The notes: a model not told the origin generated them from the letters alone. A DNA stretch of 64,000 bases from Catenulispora sp. MAP5-51 (GCF_041261205.1 NZ_JBGCCH010000004.1:124001-188000), one strand, 5' to 3'; counted from the stretch's first letter, positions 17,516-26,196 are shown. Numbers and translations: made by a program.

Positions 17516-17546
17516 AACGGCCGGCCCCGGCAGGGGGCCGGCCGTT
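17516..17546. terminator. bidirectional terminator between convergent genes
   Basis: A perfect 13-bp GC-rich stem (17516-17528 with 17534-17546) with a 5-nt GGCAG loop lies between the convergent DivIVA-like and PaaG-type genes. Downstream on the plus strand is a short repeat of GTTCTGGTC units and then TCTTTT; on the minus strand there is little U-tract. Confidence 0.75.
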
Positions 17547-17586
17547 CTGGTCGTTCTGGTCGTTCCGGTCTTTTCAGGGGCCGGTG

Positions 17587-18372
17587 TCAGCGTCCGGTGA
17601 AGGTGGGCTTCTCCTTGGCCAGGAACGCCCGCACCGCGTTGCGGTGGTCCTCGGTGGCCGCGCACGCGTCCTGCAGGTCGGCCTCCAGCTCCAGGGTCTC
17701 CTCGAACGAGTGCGTCAGCCCGAAGCCGACCGCCTGCTTGATCGCCGCGTAGGCCGCGGTCGGCCCGGTGGCCATCTTCGCCGCCAGCTCGCCGACCGCC
17801 GCGTCCAGCTCCTCGGCCGGGACCACGCGGTGCACCAGTCCCAGCTCGGCGGCCTGCTCGACGCCGATCGTCTCCGGCAGCATCAGCAGCTCCAGCGCCT
17901 TGGCCGGGCCGACCAGCCGCGGCAGCGTCCAGGAGCCGCCGGAGTCGGCGGTCAGGCCGATGTTGGCGAAGGCCAGGTTGAAGGCCGCCTTGTCGGAGGC
18001 GATCCGCAGGTCGGCGGCGAAGGCCAAGGCCGCGCCGGCGCCGGCCGCCACGCCGTTGACCGCGGCGATCACCGGCTTGGGCGCCGTGGTCAGGGCCCGC
18101 AGCAGCGGGTTGTAGTGCTCCCGCACCGTGTTCGCCAGGCCGGTGCCGGCCTCCAGGGACGCCGCGTGCTCCCGCAGATCCTGTCCGACGCAGAAGGCGC
18201 GCCCGGTGGCGCGCAGCACGATCACGCGAACGGAGTCGTCCTCGGCCGCCGCCGTCGCCGTGTCGCGCAGCGCCGCCTTGGTCGCACTGTCGAGCGAGTT
18301 CAGTGCGTCCGGGCGATTCAGGGTGATGGTGCCGACACCCTCGGTGACGTCGTAGACAACGTTGTCGGACAT
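17587..18372 (-). CDS. enoyl-CoA hydratase/isomerase, PaaG-like
   Basis: 261 residues of the crotonase fold. Acyl-CoA-binding and oxyanion segments are visible: GRAFCVGQDLREH, then PVIAAVNGVAAGAGAALAFAADL. The NIGLTADSGGSWTLPRLVG stretch with Asp rather than Glu at the catalytic site, plus the ending FLAKEKPTFTGR, point to the PaaG type (1,2-epoxyphenylacetyl-CoA or 3,4-enoyl isomerase). No paa genes are nearby, so fatty-acid isomerisation is equally likely. The start at 18372 opens MSDNVVYDV; longer in-frame starts lie in a region without coding character. Intergenic 18373-18559 carries a GATAAT at 18515-18520 that may serve the DUF3117 gene. Confidence 0.85.
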   Translation of the reverse strand: MSDNVVYDVTEGVGTITLNRPDALNSLDSATKAALRDTATAAAEDDSVRVIVLRATGRAFCVGQDLREHAASLEAGTGLANTVREHYNPLLRALTTAPKPVIAAVNGVAAGAGAALAFAADLRIASDKAAFNLAFANIGLTADSGGSWTLPRLVGPAKALELLMLPETIGVEQAAELGLVHRVVPAEELDAAVGELAAKMATGPTAAYAAIKQAVGFGLTHSFEETLELEADLQDACAATEDHRNAVRAFLAKEKPTFTGR

Positions 18373-18559
18373 AGGGGGTCCCACTCTCCGCCTTATCGGC
18401 TTCCAGGCATGTACCAGTGTTGGTCGCGTCCGGTAGAACTGTTTGCAGACTCTGACGAAGCTACTCAGTCGGGCCTCCCGCGGCGACACCGGAACCCAAT
18501 CCGGGCGCGTGCGGGATAATGGATTGGTTGAGAGCTGGCTCCTAGGAAGGGGAACGAGC

Positions 18560-18727
18560 ATGGCGGCGATGAAGCCGCGGACGGGTGACGGCCCGCTTGA
18601 GGTGACCAAAGAGGGACGCGGCATCGTGATGCGGGTCCCGCTGGAGGGCGGCGGCCGGCTCGTGGTGGAGCTGTCGGCGGAGGAGGCCGCCGCGCTCGGC
18701 GAGGCGATCAAGGGCGTCGTCGGTTAG
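18560..18727 (+). CDS. DUF3117 family small protein
   Basis: 55 residues, MAAMKPRTGDGPLEVTKEGR and onward, ending GEAIKGVVG. The protein is almost invariant across Actinomycetota, has no assigned function, and is compact with no membrane segment. The ATG has an AGGAAGGGG ribosome site 9-12 nt upstream, which decides the start against longer in-frame options from 18443. The conserved neighbourhood (O-methyltransferase and sigE next) is usual for the phylum. The following 246 nt (18728-18973) are GC-rich non-coding sequence where I see nothing definite. Confidence 0.92.
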   Translation: MAAMKPRTGDGPLEVTKEGRGIVMRVPLEGGGRLVVELSAEEAAALGEAIKGVVG

Positions 18728-18973
18728 TCCGGCGCGGCCGCGATCGCCACCCCATTCGTCCCACCAGTGACGTCTGGCCCCCGAACGGCCGGGGTCCGGC
18801 GTCCTCCAACCCACGTGTTCCTTCTCACTTCCGCACCCGGCCGGACCGGCACCCCACCCCGGTCAGAGCGTCCGCGTCGGGTCGGACGTCGTCCCCGCCG
18901 GCTCGGCGGCCTGCCCGCGCGGGCGGTGCCGCGGGCGGCACGGGTCTGGCGTCGCCGAGCGCGAGGCCCGTTC

Positions 18974-19681
18974 TCAGGAGCGCTTAACCGCGCACAGCAA
19001 CCCGTCCCCGGTGGGCAGCAGCGCCGGCAGCAGCCGGGTGTCCTCGGCGACCTGGCGGTGCAGGTACCGCAGCGCCGAGGTGCGCGCGTCCCGGATCGAG
19101 GGATCGACCACGCGGTCCTGGCCCAGGGCCCCGTCGAAGGCCACCAGCCCGCCGGGCCGCAGCAGCCGCAGCGCCTCTTCGTAGCCGGCCAGGTGATCGG
19201 TGCCGGGCCCGCCGCAGAAGACCATGTCGTAGCCGCCGTCGGCCAGGCGCGGCAGCACCGAGCCGGAGGCCCCGCCGATCACCCGGGTGCGGCTGGCGGC
19301 GAAGCCGGCGTCGGCGAAGGCGCGCCGGGCCGCCTGCGAACCCTGAGTGTCCTCGTCCACGGTCGTCAGCACCCCGTCCAGGCGCATGCCGCGCAGCAGG
19401 TATATCCCCGACACGCCGGCGCCGGTGCCGACATCGACGACCGCCCGCGCCCCGAGCGTGGCGGCCAGCAGCCGCAGCGCCGCGCCGGTGCCGGGCTCGA
19501 CCGGGACGATGCCCAGCCGCCGCGCCTCGCGGCGCGCGGAGACCAGGACGTCGTCCTCGGCGACGTACCCCTCCGCATACGCCAGACTGGCGTGCCGGTG
19601 ACTGGGGATGACGGCCTCCGAGGGTCGCGGGTCCCGGAGCCGGGTCGGCCGGGATCTGGTCGGTTGGTTGCTACTGGGCAT
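18974..19681 (-). CDS. O-methyltransferase (Rv1220c-like)
   Basis: 235 residues. A class I SAM-dependent methyltransferase of the catechol-O-methyltransferase/YrrM type: the SAM loop is VVDVGTGAGVSGIYLLRG, followed by the acidic LTTVDED, then YDMVFCGGPGTDH and LRPGGLVAFDGAL. The Asp that usually reads DADK is replaced by a Cys-Gly-Gly stretch, as in mycobacterial Rv1220c. It is divergent from sigE as in mycobacteria. The start at 19681 (MPSSNQPTRS) has AGGTGG 11 nt upstream; a GTG at 19696 adds five residues. The methyl acceptor is unknown. Confidence 0.83.
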   Translation of the reverse strand: MPSSNQPTRSRPTRLRDPRPSEAVIPSHRHASLAYAEGYVAEDDVLVSARREARRLGIVPVEPGTGAALRLLAATLGARAVVDVGTGAGVSGIYLLRGMRLDGVLTTVDEDTQGSQAARRAFADAGFAASRTRVIGGASGSVLPRLADGGYDMVFCGGPGTDHLAGYEEALRLLRPGGLVAFDGALGQDRVVDPSIRDARTSALRYLHRQVAEDTRLLPALLPTGDGLLCAVKRS

Positions 19682-19893
19682 CAAGAGCGTAGCCACCTGG
19701 CCGCGCGCATACCACGTCGGACTGTCATCCGAACAGATAGAGCGCGGGGGGACCGCTTATATGACGCGTGGCCGCGGCGGACGGTTCGGCGTGCCGTCCC
19801 GGAGCGGGACGTGCTGGTACCGCGGCCCGCGGCGGGGTCCTGATCGGGTCTTCTGATCGCTGTAAGCGGACACCGCGGGGGAACCTCCCCTTC

Positions 19894-19921
19894 GGGAACT
19901 TCAACCCGGTGACCGGCCGTT
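19894..19921 (+). promoter_or_regulatory. ECF-type promoter upstream of sigE (GGGAAC-N18-CGTT)
   Basis: GGGAAC at 19894-19899 and CGTT at 19918-19921 are separated by 18 nt, matching the GGAAC/GTT consensus recognised by SigE-type ECF factors. It lies 134 nt before the sigE start and would make sigE autoregulated. The rest of the 375-nt region 19682-20055 shows no other element I can defend. Confidence 0.5.
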
Positions 19922-20055
19922 CTGCCCAAGACAGTGGCTCACGGTGTGGAGAGCCGGGAGATCTTAGACCGATCTCAGGTTCCTTTCAGCCTTTAGCAGC
20001 GAGGCAGGCGTCTATGGTGATGAGTGCGGTACTGGAAATAGGAGGTGGGGACGTC

Positions 20056-20835
20056 GTGGCTGACGCCAACAGCGCCCGCAATCCTGGAGCCGTCCCGGTC
20101 AATACCATTGGACCGCGGATAGATCTCGGGGAACTTCGTCGTCGGCGTGCGGCCCGCAAGGCTGCCTTGGAAAAGACCCGCCGGGGGGCGGAGGCGATCC
20201 CCGATACCGCGATGCCGGCGGAGACCGCCGCACCGAGCGCGGGGGAGATACAGACACAGGCCCAGCCGCTGGACGCCGCGGCCGTCGGCTGGGAGCCGCC
20301 GAGCTGGGACGACATCGTCCGGACCCATTCGCAGCGGGTGTACCGGCTGGCCTACCGCCTGACCGGCAACCAGCACGACGCCGAGGACCTCACGCAGGAG
20401 GTCTTCATCCGGGTGTTCCGCTCGCTGTCGAGCTACCAGCCCGGCACCTTCGAGGGCTGGCTGCACCGCATCACCACGAACCTGTTCCTGGACATGGTGC
20501 GCCGCCGGGCCCGCATCCGCTTCGACTCCCTGGGCGAGGACGCCGACGACCGGCTGCCCGGGCGCGAGCCGTCGCCGGAGCGGATCTTCGCGGACTCGCA
20601 CATGGACGCCGACATCGAGGCCGCGCTGGCCGCGCTGGCCCCGGAGTTCCGGGCCGCCGTGGTGCTGTGCGACATCGAGGGGTTGTCCTACGAGGAGATC
20701 GCGACCACCCTCGATGTGAAGCTCGGCACCGTGCGCTCGCGGATCCACCGCGGCCGCTCGCAGCTGCGCGCGGCCCTGGAGCACCGGGCCCCGGGCGCGG
20801 CCGCGAACGCGAGTGGAAAGGAGGGCCGCCGGTGA
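20056..20835 (+). CDS. sigE: ECF RNA polymerase sigma factor SigE
   Basis: 259 residues. After a variable 85-residue N-terminus come sigma region 2 ([38 protein letters not shown], then [22 protein letters not shown]) and region 4 ([38 protein letters not shown]). The sequence is very close to mycobacterial SigE, the envelope-stress sigma factor. The start GTG 20056 has GGAGG 10 nt upstream; longer in-frame starts back to 19768 lack support. The TGA overlaps the anti-sigma GTG start (GTGA), so the two are translationally coupled. tatB follows, as in mycobacteria, but htrA is absent. Confidence 0.93.
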   Translation: MADANSARNPGAVPVNTIGPRIDLGELRRRRAARKAALEKTRRGAEAIPDTAMPAETAAPSAGEIQTQAQPLDAAAVGWEPPSWDDIVRTHSQRVYRLAYRLTGNQHDAEDLTQEVFIRVFRSLSSYQPGTFEGWLHRITTNLFLDMVRRRARIRFDSLGEDADDRLPGREPSPERIFADSHMDADIEAALAALAPEFRAAVVLCDIEGLSYEEIATTLDVKLGTVRSRIHRGRSQLRAALEHRAPGAAANASGKEGRR

Positions 20836-21374
20836 CCAGGCATCTCGGAGACCGCCTGACCGCCCTGATCGACGGCGAACTGGACCACGGCACCAGAGAG
20901 CGCATGCTCGGCCACCTCGCCCAGTGCGGGGACTGCCGGGCCGAGGCCGACGCCGAGCGGCAGACGAAGTCGCGCCTGAGCGCGATGGCCGCCCCGCAGG
21001 TGCCGGTGGAGCTGATGCTCGGGCTGCTGAGCCTGGACGCCAACCGGGGCGCGGCCTCGGGAGCGGCGTCCGGCGGCGTGTCGGGCGGCGGCAGCGGATC
21101 GCCGGCCGCCGGCCCCGGCGCCGGTCCGTCCCCGTTCTCCTTCCAGACCGTGCCGATCCGCCCGCCGGCGGCTCCGGCGTCCGGCCGCCCCACGGCCGGA
21201 CGCTCCCCGGTGCGCCCGCAGCGGCTGCGGGTCGCGGCGATCGGCGCGGTGTCCCTGGCGGCCCTGGGGACCGGCGTGTGGCTGGTCGGCGACTTCAGCG
21301 CCAGCGCCAGTCCCTCGCACGCCCCGGCGAACCCGGCGCCGGCCCAGGTCGTCAACTACGGACCCGCGCACTGA
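20832..21374 (+). CDS. zinc-binding anti-sigma factor (RseA/RsrA-like)
   Basis: 180 residues. The N-terminal ZAS domain has the H-x3-C-x2-C motif (GHLAQCGDC, about residues 28-36) that binds zinc and holds the sigma factor. A Gly/Ser/Pro-rich linker leads to a hydrophobic segment ([20 protein letters not shown]) near the C-terminus, which could anchor the protein in the membrane and expose a short tail. Mycobacterial RseA at this position is cytosolic and redox-sensitive, so the membrane segment is a difference worth noting. GTG start overlaps the sigE stop. Confidence 0.88.
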   Translation: MTRHLGDRLTALIDGELDHGTRERMLGHLAQCGDCRAEADAERQTKSRLSAMAAPQVPVELMLGLLSLDANRGAASGAASGGVSGGGSGSPAAGPGAGPSPFSFQTVPIRPPAAPASGRPTAGRSPVRPQRLRVAAIGAVSLAALGTGVWLVGDFSASASPSHAPANPAPAQVVNYGPAH

Positions 21375-21561
21375 GACCGCGGCCCCACCGCGATCACGGA
21401 CTCCCTCTTGACGTCGAGGCTCGGCATTGCCGAGCCTTGACGCGCAAGGATCGAACGACATCCACCCTCCGGGGGTCCGGTATCCGCCCGGACGGGAGTT
21501 ACGCTAGCGCGTAGCGCCGGAAAGCCGCCGGCCGCGCCCGCCAGAGCAGGAGCCTCCCACC

Positions 21562-21993
21562 GTGCCGTTTCTCGACATCAGCCCGCTGGAGCTGATCGCG
21601 CTGCTGGCCCTGGCCGTCATGCTGTTCGGCCCCGACAAGCTGCCCGGCGCGGTGCAGGGCCTGGCGCGTACCCTGCGGCAGTTCCGCGAGTTCACCCGCA
21701 ACGCCCAGAACGACCTGAAGAAGGAGCTGGGCCCGGAGTTCCAGGACCTGGAACTGACCGACCTGCATCCGAAGAACTTCGTGCGCAAGCACGTGCTCGG
21801 ACCCGAAGACGGCGACTTCCGCGAGATCAGGGACATCACCACCTCGCTCAACGGCGAGATACGCAGTGCGGCCGAGGGCGCCCGGCGCCCCCTTGCCGCC
21901 GACGACGCGACCCCGGACGATGCCCTCTACCGGGCCCCCGCCCCGCGCCTGGCCGCGGGCGAGCGCCCGCCGTTTGACGCGGATGCGACGTGA
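21562..21993 (+). CDS. tatB: Sec-independent protein translocase subunit TatB
   Basis: 143 residues. Single N-terminal membrane helix (ISPLELIALLALAVMLFG) followed by the FGPDKLP hinge and an amphipathic helix (VQGLARTLRQFREFTRNAQ), the layout of TatA/TatB. The longer acidic C-terminal region and linkage to sigE/rseA identify it as TatB. It helps form the receptor for twin-arginine precursors. The GTG start at 21562 has AGGAG 10 nt upstream. Intergenic 21375-21561 shows no clear promoter. The twin-Arg-type binding protein at 40587 would be a possible Tat client. Confidence 0.9.
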   Translation: MPFLDISPLELIALLALAVMLFGPDKLPGAVQGLARTLRQFREFTRNAQNDLKKELGPEFQDLELTDLHPKNFVRKHVLGPEDGDFREIRDITTSLNGEIRSAAEGARRPLAADDATPDDALYRAPAPRLAAGERPPFDADAT

Positions 21994-21999
21994 GGTTCC

Positions 22000-22800
22000 A
22001 TGAGCAGCACCATCTCAACTGAAGACTTCGCCAATCCCCCCGGCCCGGCCTCGCAGCCGGGCTCTGTGGCGCCGGGAACTGTGGCGCCGGGCGTGGCCGG
22101 TGCCGCCGGTGCCGACCGCCGGCCCGGCCGCACCGCCGATCCGGACGACTTCGTTCCGGGCCCGCCGGTCGCCTCCATCTCCGCCGCAGCCCTGGCCGCC
22201 TCCGAACCCGACGTCTGGCCCGGCCAGCGCACCACCGTCCCCTGGTACGGCCTGGACGAGGCCTGGGCCGGCGACCGCTGGCTGGGCTCGATTATGCTCG
22301 GCCCCGACGGCGCCGCCGAGTACGGCACCCTGGGCCACGGCGACCACCCGGCGCGCCGCCCCGACGACCTGTCCCCCCGCCGCTTCTGCGGTGTGGTGAC
22401 CATGGCCCGCCTAGACCGCCGCCCCGGCGGCGGTTCGACCATCCTGGAGCCGACGACCCTGTCCACGCTGGCCGCCGTGGCGGGCCTGGGCCTGCTCTCG
22501 GACGCCTGGCCCTGGGCCGTGGACAAGGCCCTGCGCGGCGACTGGCTGCACCAGCAGACCGACCTGGCCTACGAGGTCGCCGAGAACCTGGACGACGCCC
22601 CCTGGCGTGCGGTCCAGCTCCCGGTCGACGGCAAGCCCACCCGCTTCCGCTACCGCGAGAGTGAGTACGGCTGGGTCCTGGCCGCCGAGCTGCGCGAGTG
22701 CTGGCTCGGCGCCTACGGCCGCGGTGTGACGGCCTACGGCCTGGGCTTCGAACAGGTCACGCTGGACGCCTGGGAGGCGTACGAGGCGCTGCCGCGCTGA
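22000..22800 (+). CDS. conserved hypothetical protein downstream of tatB
   Basis: 266 residues that I cannot assign to a characterised family. The first 60 residues are Pro/Ala/Gly-rich and probably disordered. The remainder is well-structured and rich in Trp and Leu (TTVPWYGLDEAWAGDRWLG, RRFCGVVTMARLDR, LLSDAWPWAVDKAL, VLAAELRECWLGAYGRGV). No signal peptide or membrane segment is present. Only 6 nt separate it from the tatB stop and a GAGG site lies inside the tatB end, so it is translated from the same mRNA. A link to Tat export is positional only. Confidence 0.75.
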   Translation: MSSTISTEDFANPPGPASQPGSVAPGTVAPGVAGAAGADRRPGRTADPDDFVPGPPVASISAAALAASEPDVWPGQRTTVPWYGLDEAWAGDRWLGSIMLGPDGAAEYGTLGHGDHPARRPDDLSPRRFCGVVTMARLDRRPGGGSTILEPTTLSTLAAVAGLGLLSDAWPWAVDKALRGDWLHQQTDLAYEVAENLDDAPWRAVQLPVDGKPTRFRYRESEYGWVLAAELRECWLGAYGRGVTAYGLGFEQVTLDAWEAYEALPR

Positions 22801-22911
22801 CGGCGGCGCCGGGCCCGGCGGGCGTTCGGCGGCACCGGGCATTCCTTCGGGCTCGCGAGCCCGCAAGTCTTCGCGTTCTCGCGCAGGCGGGGACGATCAC
22901 GAGGGGCAGAC

Positions 22912-23709
22912 GTGACGACCCTTTCCATGCTCCTGGCCGCGGCCGGCATCGGCGTCGGCCACGCGATCCTGCCCGACCACTGGATGCCGCTGGCCCTGCT
23001 GGCCCGTACCCGCCGCTACCCGTTCGGCCGCGTGGCGCGCCTGGCCCTGGCCGCCGCGGTGACGCACGTGCTGATGTCGGTGGTGGTCGGCGCGGCGCTG
23101 GTGGCCGTCGGGCTGCGCCTGCGCGAAGCGGTGGCGCGGCATGCGGACCTGGCGGTCGGCGGGGTGCTCATGGCGACGGGGGTGGCACTGCTGGTGCTGG
23201 AGGTCGCGGGGCGCGGACACCGGCACGACCACTCGGATGGCGGGGCCGACTGCGGTCACCATCAGGACGATCACATTCATGGTCATGGTCATGGCCATGC
23301 CGGTGCGGATGGTGAGGAGACGGCCACCGCCGCCCCGCTCGTGTCGAGCCAGGCAGAACCCAGGTCAGGCCATGCCGTCGCAGTGCTCGAACGGCCTGCT
23401 GCTTCTTCCGCATCCGATCACCGGCGCCGCACCATCCTGAACCTCCTGGGCCCGTTCGGCGCGGCCGTCAGCCCGGACCTGACGATCCTTCCGCTCTTCC
23501 TCACCGCCGGCGCCCTCGGCGTCGGCCCGGCACTGGGCGTCCTGGCCGTCTTCGCGCTCGCGACCATCGCCGTCATGGTGGGCCTGACCCTCGCCGCCGC
23601 GTCCGGAGCCCGCCGCCTGACGGCGCCCTGGATCGAGGAGCGCGCCACCCTCCTGACCGCCGCCACGCTTCTGGCCATCGGCGGGCTCGTGGTCAGCGGT
23701 GTCCTCTGA
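22912..23709 (+). CDS. nickel/cobalt exporter-type membrane protein (NicO/UreH-like)
   Basis: 265 residues with about six membrane segments. Near the N-terminus is GIGVGHAILPDHWMPLALLAR, resembling the HX4DH metal-binding motif of NicO/RcnA-type transporters. A His/Asp-rich cytoplasmic loop (residues about 98-130, with HGHGHGHAG) separates the two halves and is typical of metal-handling proteins. The likely role is export or uptake of Ni/Co or a similar divalent metal across the membrane. The GTG start at 22912 is preceded by GAGGGG. The 3' end overlaps the convergent ThiF-like gene by 17 nt. Confidence 0.8.
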   Translation: MTTLSMLLAAAGIGVGHAILPDHWMPLALLARTRRYPFGRVARLALAAAVTHVLMSVVVGAALVAVGLRLREAVARHADLAVGGVLMATGVALLVLEVAGRGHRHDHSDGGADCGHHQDDHIHGHGHGHAGADGEETATAAPLVSSQAEPRSGHAVAVLERPAASSASDHRRRTILNLLGPFGAAVSPDLTILPLFLTAGALGVGPALGVLAVFALATIAVMVGLTLAAASGARRLTAPWIEERATLLTAATLLAIGGLVVSGVL

Positions 23710-25036
23710 ACGTGCCGCCCATCGCCGACACCGTCTCGACATCGGTGATCAGGCATCCGCAGTCCGGGTGCGGCGGCCGCTCATAGCGGGTCTGCGCGCC
23801 GAACGGCGGTACTACTTCCAGCGCGGCATTCACCGTCGGCGGCGGGTCGCCCTCGACGAACGCCAGGACGTGCAGCACCGCCTGGACCGCCAGGAGCGAG
23901 GCCATCGTGACATCGCAGGCGCGGTCCTCGGCCGCCGGCACCGCGTCCACACCGCCGAAGGGCACCATCGCCCGCGGCCAGCCCGGGTCGCGCGCCGTGC
24001 GGTACAGGTCGCGGCAGCGCAGGCACGAGGTGCGGCCGGGCTGCACGAACGGACCGAGCACGCCGGTGGTCTCGTGCACCTCGGCCGGCAGGTGCGGCAC
24101 GCCGTCGGACTGCAGTGCGGCGGCCACTGCCGGGTAGCCGTCGGCGATCGGGGCCAGGACCGCCACATCGGGGTGCTGGCGGTTGGCCGGCAGCGTGGTG
24201 CGGGTCGAGGGCGCCGAGGCCCGGATCATGGCCCGGACGAGATCCTGGCGGCGAGGCGGGGGAGAGGCGAGATTGATCGTGGTGGGCGGGGCTGCCGGTC
24301 TGGACTCGGCTGCCTTTGCTGCTTTGCCGGCCTTGGCCTCGGTGGCGGCCTCAGTGGCAGTGGTGGCGGTGGCGGACCCCTTGTCCGTCCGCTTGCGCCG
24401 CGGCCCCGGAACCTCCCGCTCGTCCCGGTGACTCAGCCCGCGAGGATTCCGGAATCCGGCCGGCGCCGCGTCGGCGGGCCGCGCCCGCCCGCTGTCGATC
24501 GGCACCACACACCCGATGCCGGCCGCGGCCAGCAGGTGCGCGATCGACGCCCCGACGCGCCCGCATCCGTACACCGTGATCACCGCCATGCGCCGGCGCG
24601 TCATCGCCCGCACCGCGCCGCCCGGGACCAGGTAGCCCAGTGCCAGCGCGGCCAGATCCGGGGCGAGCCGGTCGGCCTCGGAGACGTCGAGCGCGCGCAG
24701 CGCCGGTCCCGGGTCGTAGCCGGCGTCGTCGAGGAAGCCGGCCCGGGCCAGCATGTCGAGCAGGGTCGTGGCCTGTGCTCCCGACAACCCGATCTGCTCG
24801 GCGAGTGTCAGCAGTTCGGAGATGTCCCGGTGCCCGTCCAGCGCGCCGACGAACGCGGTCGCGGCCGGGCCCAACCCGTTCAGCAACAGCGACCTGCCCG
24901 GTGTCACTCCCACCTGCAGCGCGCCGCCGGGCCGCCACAGCCGTCGCAACCCCGCCTTCAGCACCGGACGCACGCCCTGGCCTCCCGCCGTGTCAGCCCC
25001 AGCCCACCGCTGCCGTTCCCACCTGCTGCTTCCCAC
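23693..25036 (-). CDS. ThiF/E1-like adenylyltransferase-fold protein with disordered insert
   Basis: 447 residues. The N-terminal 130 residues are a winged-helix-like region such as that of RiPP leader-binding E1 homologues. A Rossmann GxGxxG (VYGCGRVGASIAHLLAAAGIG) starts the E1-like domain at about 150. An Ala/Thr/Lys-rich insert (residues about 215-255) interrupts it. The C-terminal part has a Cys pair (SCLRCRDLY) and a final CGC, typical of the structural zinc of the E1 fold. The family sits next to DUF5679 and YgjP-like genes in many actinobacteria. No YcaO or precursor peptide is visible beside it, so its adenylation target is unknown. Confidence 0.75.
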   Translation of the reverse strand: MGSSRWERQRWAGADTAGGQGVRPVLKAGLRRLWRPGGALQVGVTPGRSLLLNGLGPAATAFVGALDGHRDISELLTLAEQIGLSGAQATTLLDMLARAGFLDDAGYDPGPALRALDVSEADRLAPDLAALALGYLVPGGAVRAMTRRRMAVITVYGCGRVGASIAHLLAAAGIGCVVPIDSGRARPADAAPAGFRNPRGLSHRDEREVPGPRRKRTDKGSATATTATEAATEAKAGKAAKAAESRPAAPPTTINLASPPPRRQDLVRAMIRASAPSTRTTLPANRQHPDVAVLAPIADGYPAVAAALQSDGVPHLPAEVHETTGVLGPFVQPGRTSCLRCRDLYRTARDPGWPRAMVPFGGVDAVPAAEDRACDVTMASLLAVQAVLHVLAFVEGDPPPTVNAALEVVPPFGAQTRYERPPHPDCGCLITDVETVSAMGGTFRGHR

Positions 25037-25128
25037 CCTGCGGCACCCGCCGCCGCCCCCGCATCCCTCAGCCCTCTAATTCACCCGTACGGCGGCCGGA
25101 GGACCGGCCGCCGCCTGCGCGTCGAACC

Positions 25129-25287
25129 TCAGGCCTTGCCCAGGATCCGGTTGAGCTTGGTGCCACAGGTCGGGCAGATGCCCTGCGCCATCCGCCGACC
25201 CGAGTCGCTGACCTTCACCTGGCCGGTGAAGTTCTTCTTCTCCTTGCACTTCACGCAGTAGGCGTCCCCGGTGTACGACTCCGCCAT
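25129..25287 (-). CDS. DUF5679 small zinc-ribbon protein
   Basis: 52 residues from ATG 25287: MAESYTGDAYCVKCKEKKNF, then a basic segment, and CPTCGTKLNRILGKA at the end. Two CxxC pairs (YCVKCK and CPTCG) make a zinc ribbon. The family is conserved in actinobacteria with no established function; nucleic-acid binding is plausible from the fold and the basic charge. It reads out of frame with longer spurious frames on the same strand, but codon bias and the exact match to the family favour it. It lies directly upstream of the ThiF-like gene on the same strand. Confidence 0.9.
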   Translation of the reverse strand: MAESYTGDAYCVKCKEKKNFTGQVKVSDSGRRMAQGICPTCGTKLNRILGKA

Positions 25288-25380
25288 GCTTTGTCACTAC
25301 CTTCCGTATCTGAGGCCATACGTACCATTCACCCCGAACGCGGAACACCATACGACAGCCCGGGGCCCAAAAAGCACCGC

Positions 25381-25386
25381 TACGCT
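25381..25386 (+). promoter_or_regulatory. -10 element (TACGCT), leaderless start for the enoyl-CoA hydratase gene
   Basis: TACGCT lies 6 nt before ATG 25393 with no ribosome site. The same hexamer at the same spacing precedes the UPF0182 gene at 32448. Confidence 0.5.
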
Positions 25387-25392
25387 GACGCC

Positions 25393-26196
25393 ATGCCTGA
25401 GTCGCGCGAATATCCGCTTCTGACCGTCCGTCGCACGTCGGATGGTGTGTTGACCGTGACGTTGGACGACCCGGACCGGCGCAACGCGATGACCGCGCCG
25501 ATGACCGAGTCCTGGGATCGGCTCATGCGGGAAATCGCGCAGGACGAGAAAGTCCGCTGTGTCGTGGTGACCGGTGCCGGCTCCGCGTTCTGCGCCGGAG
25601 GCGATCTGGGCTGGATCGGTGCGGAGCCGGGCGCGCCTGTGGAAAAGCTGCGCGACAAGATGCTGCCCTTCTACCGGATCTGGCTGAGCCTGCGGGACCT
25701 GCCGGTGCCGACGATCGCCGCGGTGAATGGCCCGGCGGTGGGGGCGGGGGCGTGTCTGGCCCTGGCCTGCGATCTGCGCTACGCGGTGGACACCGCGAAG
25801 TTCGCGGTGCCGTTCACCAAGCTCGGGATGCATCCGGGGATGGCCGCGACCTGGCTGCTGCCGGAGGTCGTGGGGATGGCGAACGCGCGCGAGCTGCTTT
25901 ACACGAACCGCGCCGTGAGCGGCACCGAAGCGGTCGCGCTGGGCGTCTACAACAGGGTGTTCCCTGCCGGGGACTTCCCTGGGGAGATCGAGCGGATCGC
26001 CTCCGAGGTGGCCGCCGGCGCGCCGATCGCGGTGAAGCTCACCAAGCAGGCCCTGATCGGCGACGGTCACGAGTCCTTCGAAGCGGCGCTGCGCTGGGAG
26101 GCTCTGGCCCAGCCGATCACGATGGCCACCGAGGATCTCCAGGAAGGCCTCGCCGCCCAGCGTGAGCGCCGTGCACCGCGCTTCACGGGCCGCTGA
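25393..26196 (+). CDS. enoyl-CoA hydratase/isomerase family protein
   Basis: 267 residues of the crotonase fold, acting on acyl-CoA thioesters. Motifs: GAGSAFCAGGDLGWIG, PTIAAVNGPAVGAGACLALACDLRYA and KLGMHPGMAATWLLPEVVG, where the catalytic Glu positions of true hydratases are replaced by Gly/Met-type residues; hydration activity is thus uncertain. Ends RRAPRFTGR. It is divergent from DUF5679 and reads toward the DnaA-box region. The substrate is unknown and there is no operon partner. Confidence 0.83.
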   Translation: MPESREYPLLTVRRTSDGVLTVTLDDPDRRNAMTAPMTESWDRLMREIAQDEKVRCVVVTGAGSAFCAGGDLGWIGAEPGAPVEKLRDKMLPFYRIWLSLRDLPVPTIAAVNGPAVGAGACLALACDLRYAVDTAKFAVPFTKLGMHPGMAATWLLPEVVGMANARELLYTNRAVSGTEAVALGVYNRVFPAGDFPGEIERIASEVAAGAPIAVKLTKQALIGDGHESFEAALRWEALAQPITMATEDLQEGLAAQRERRAPRFTGR

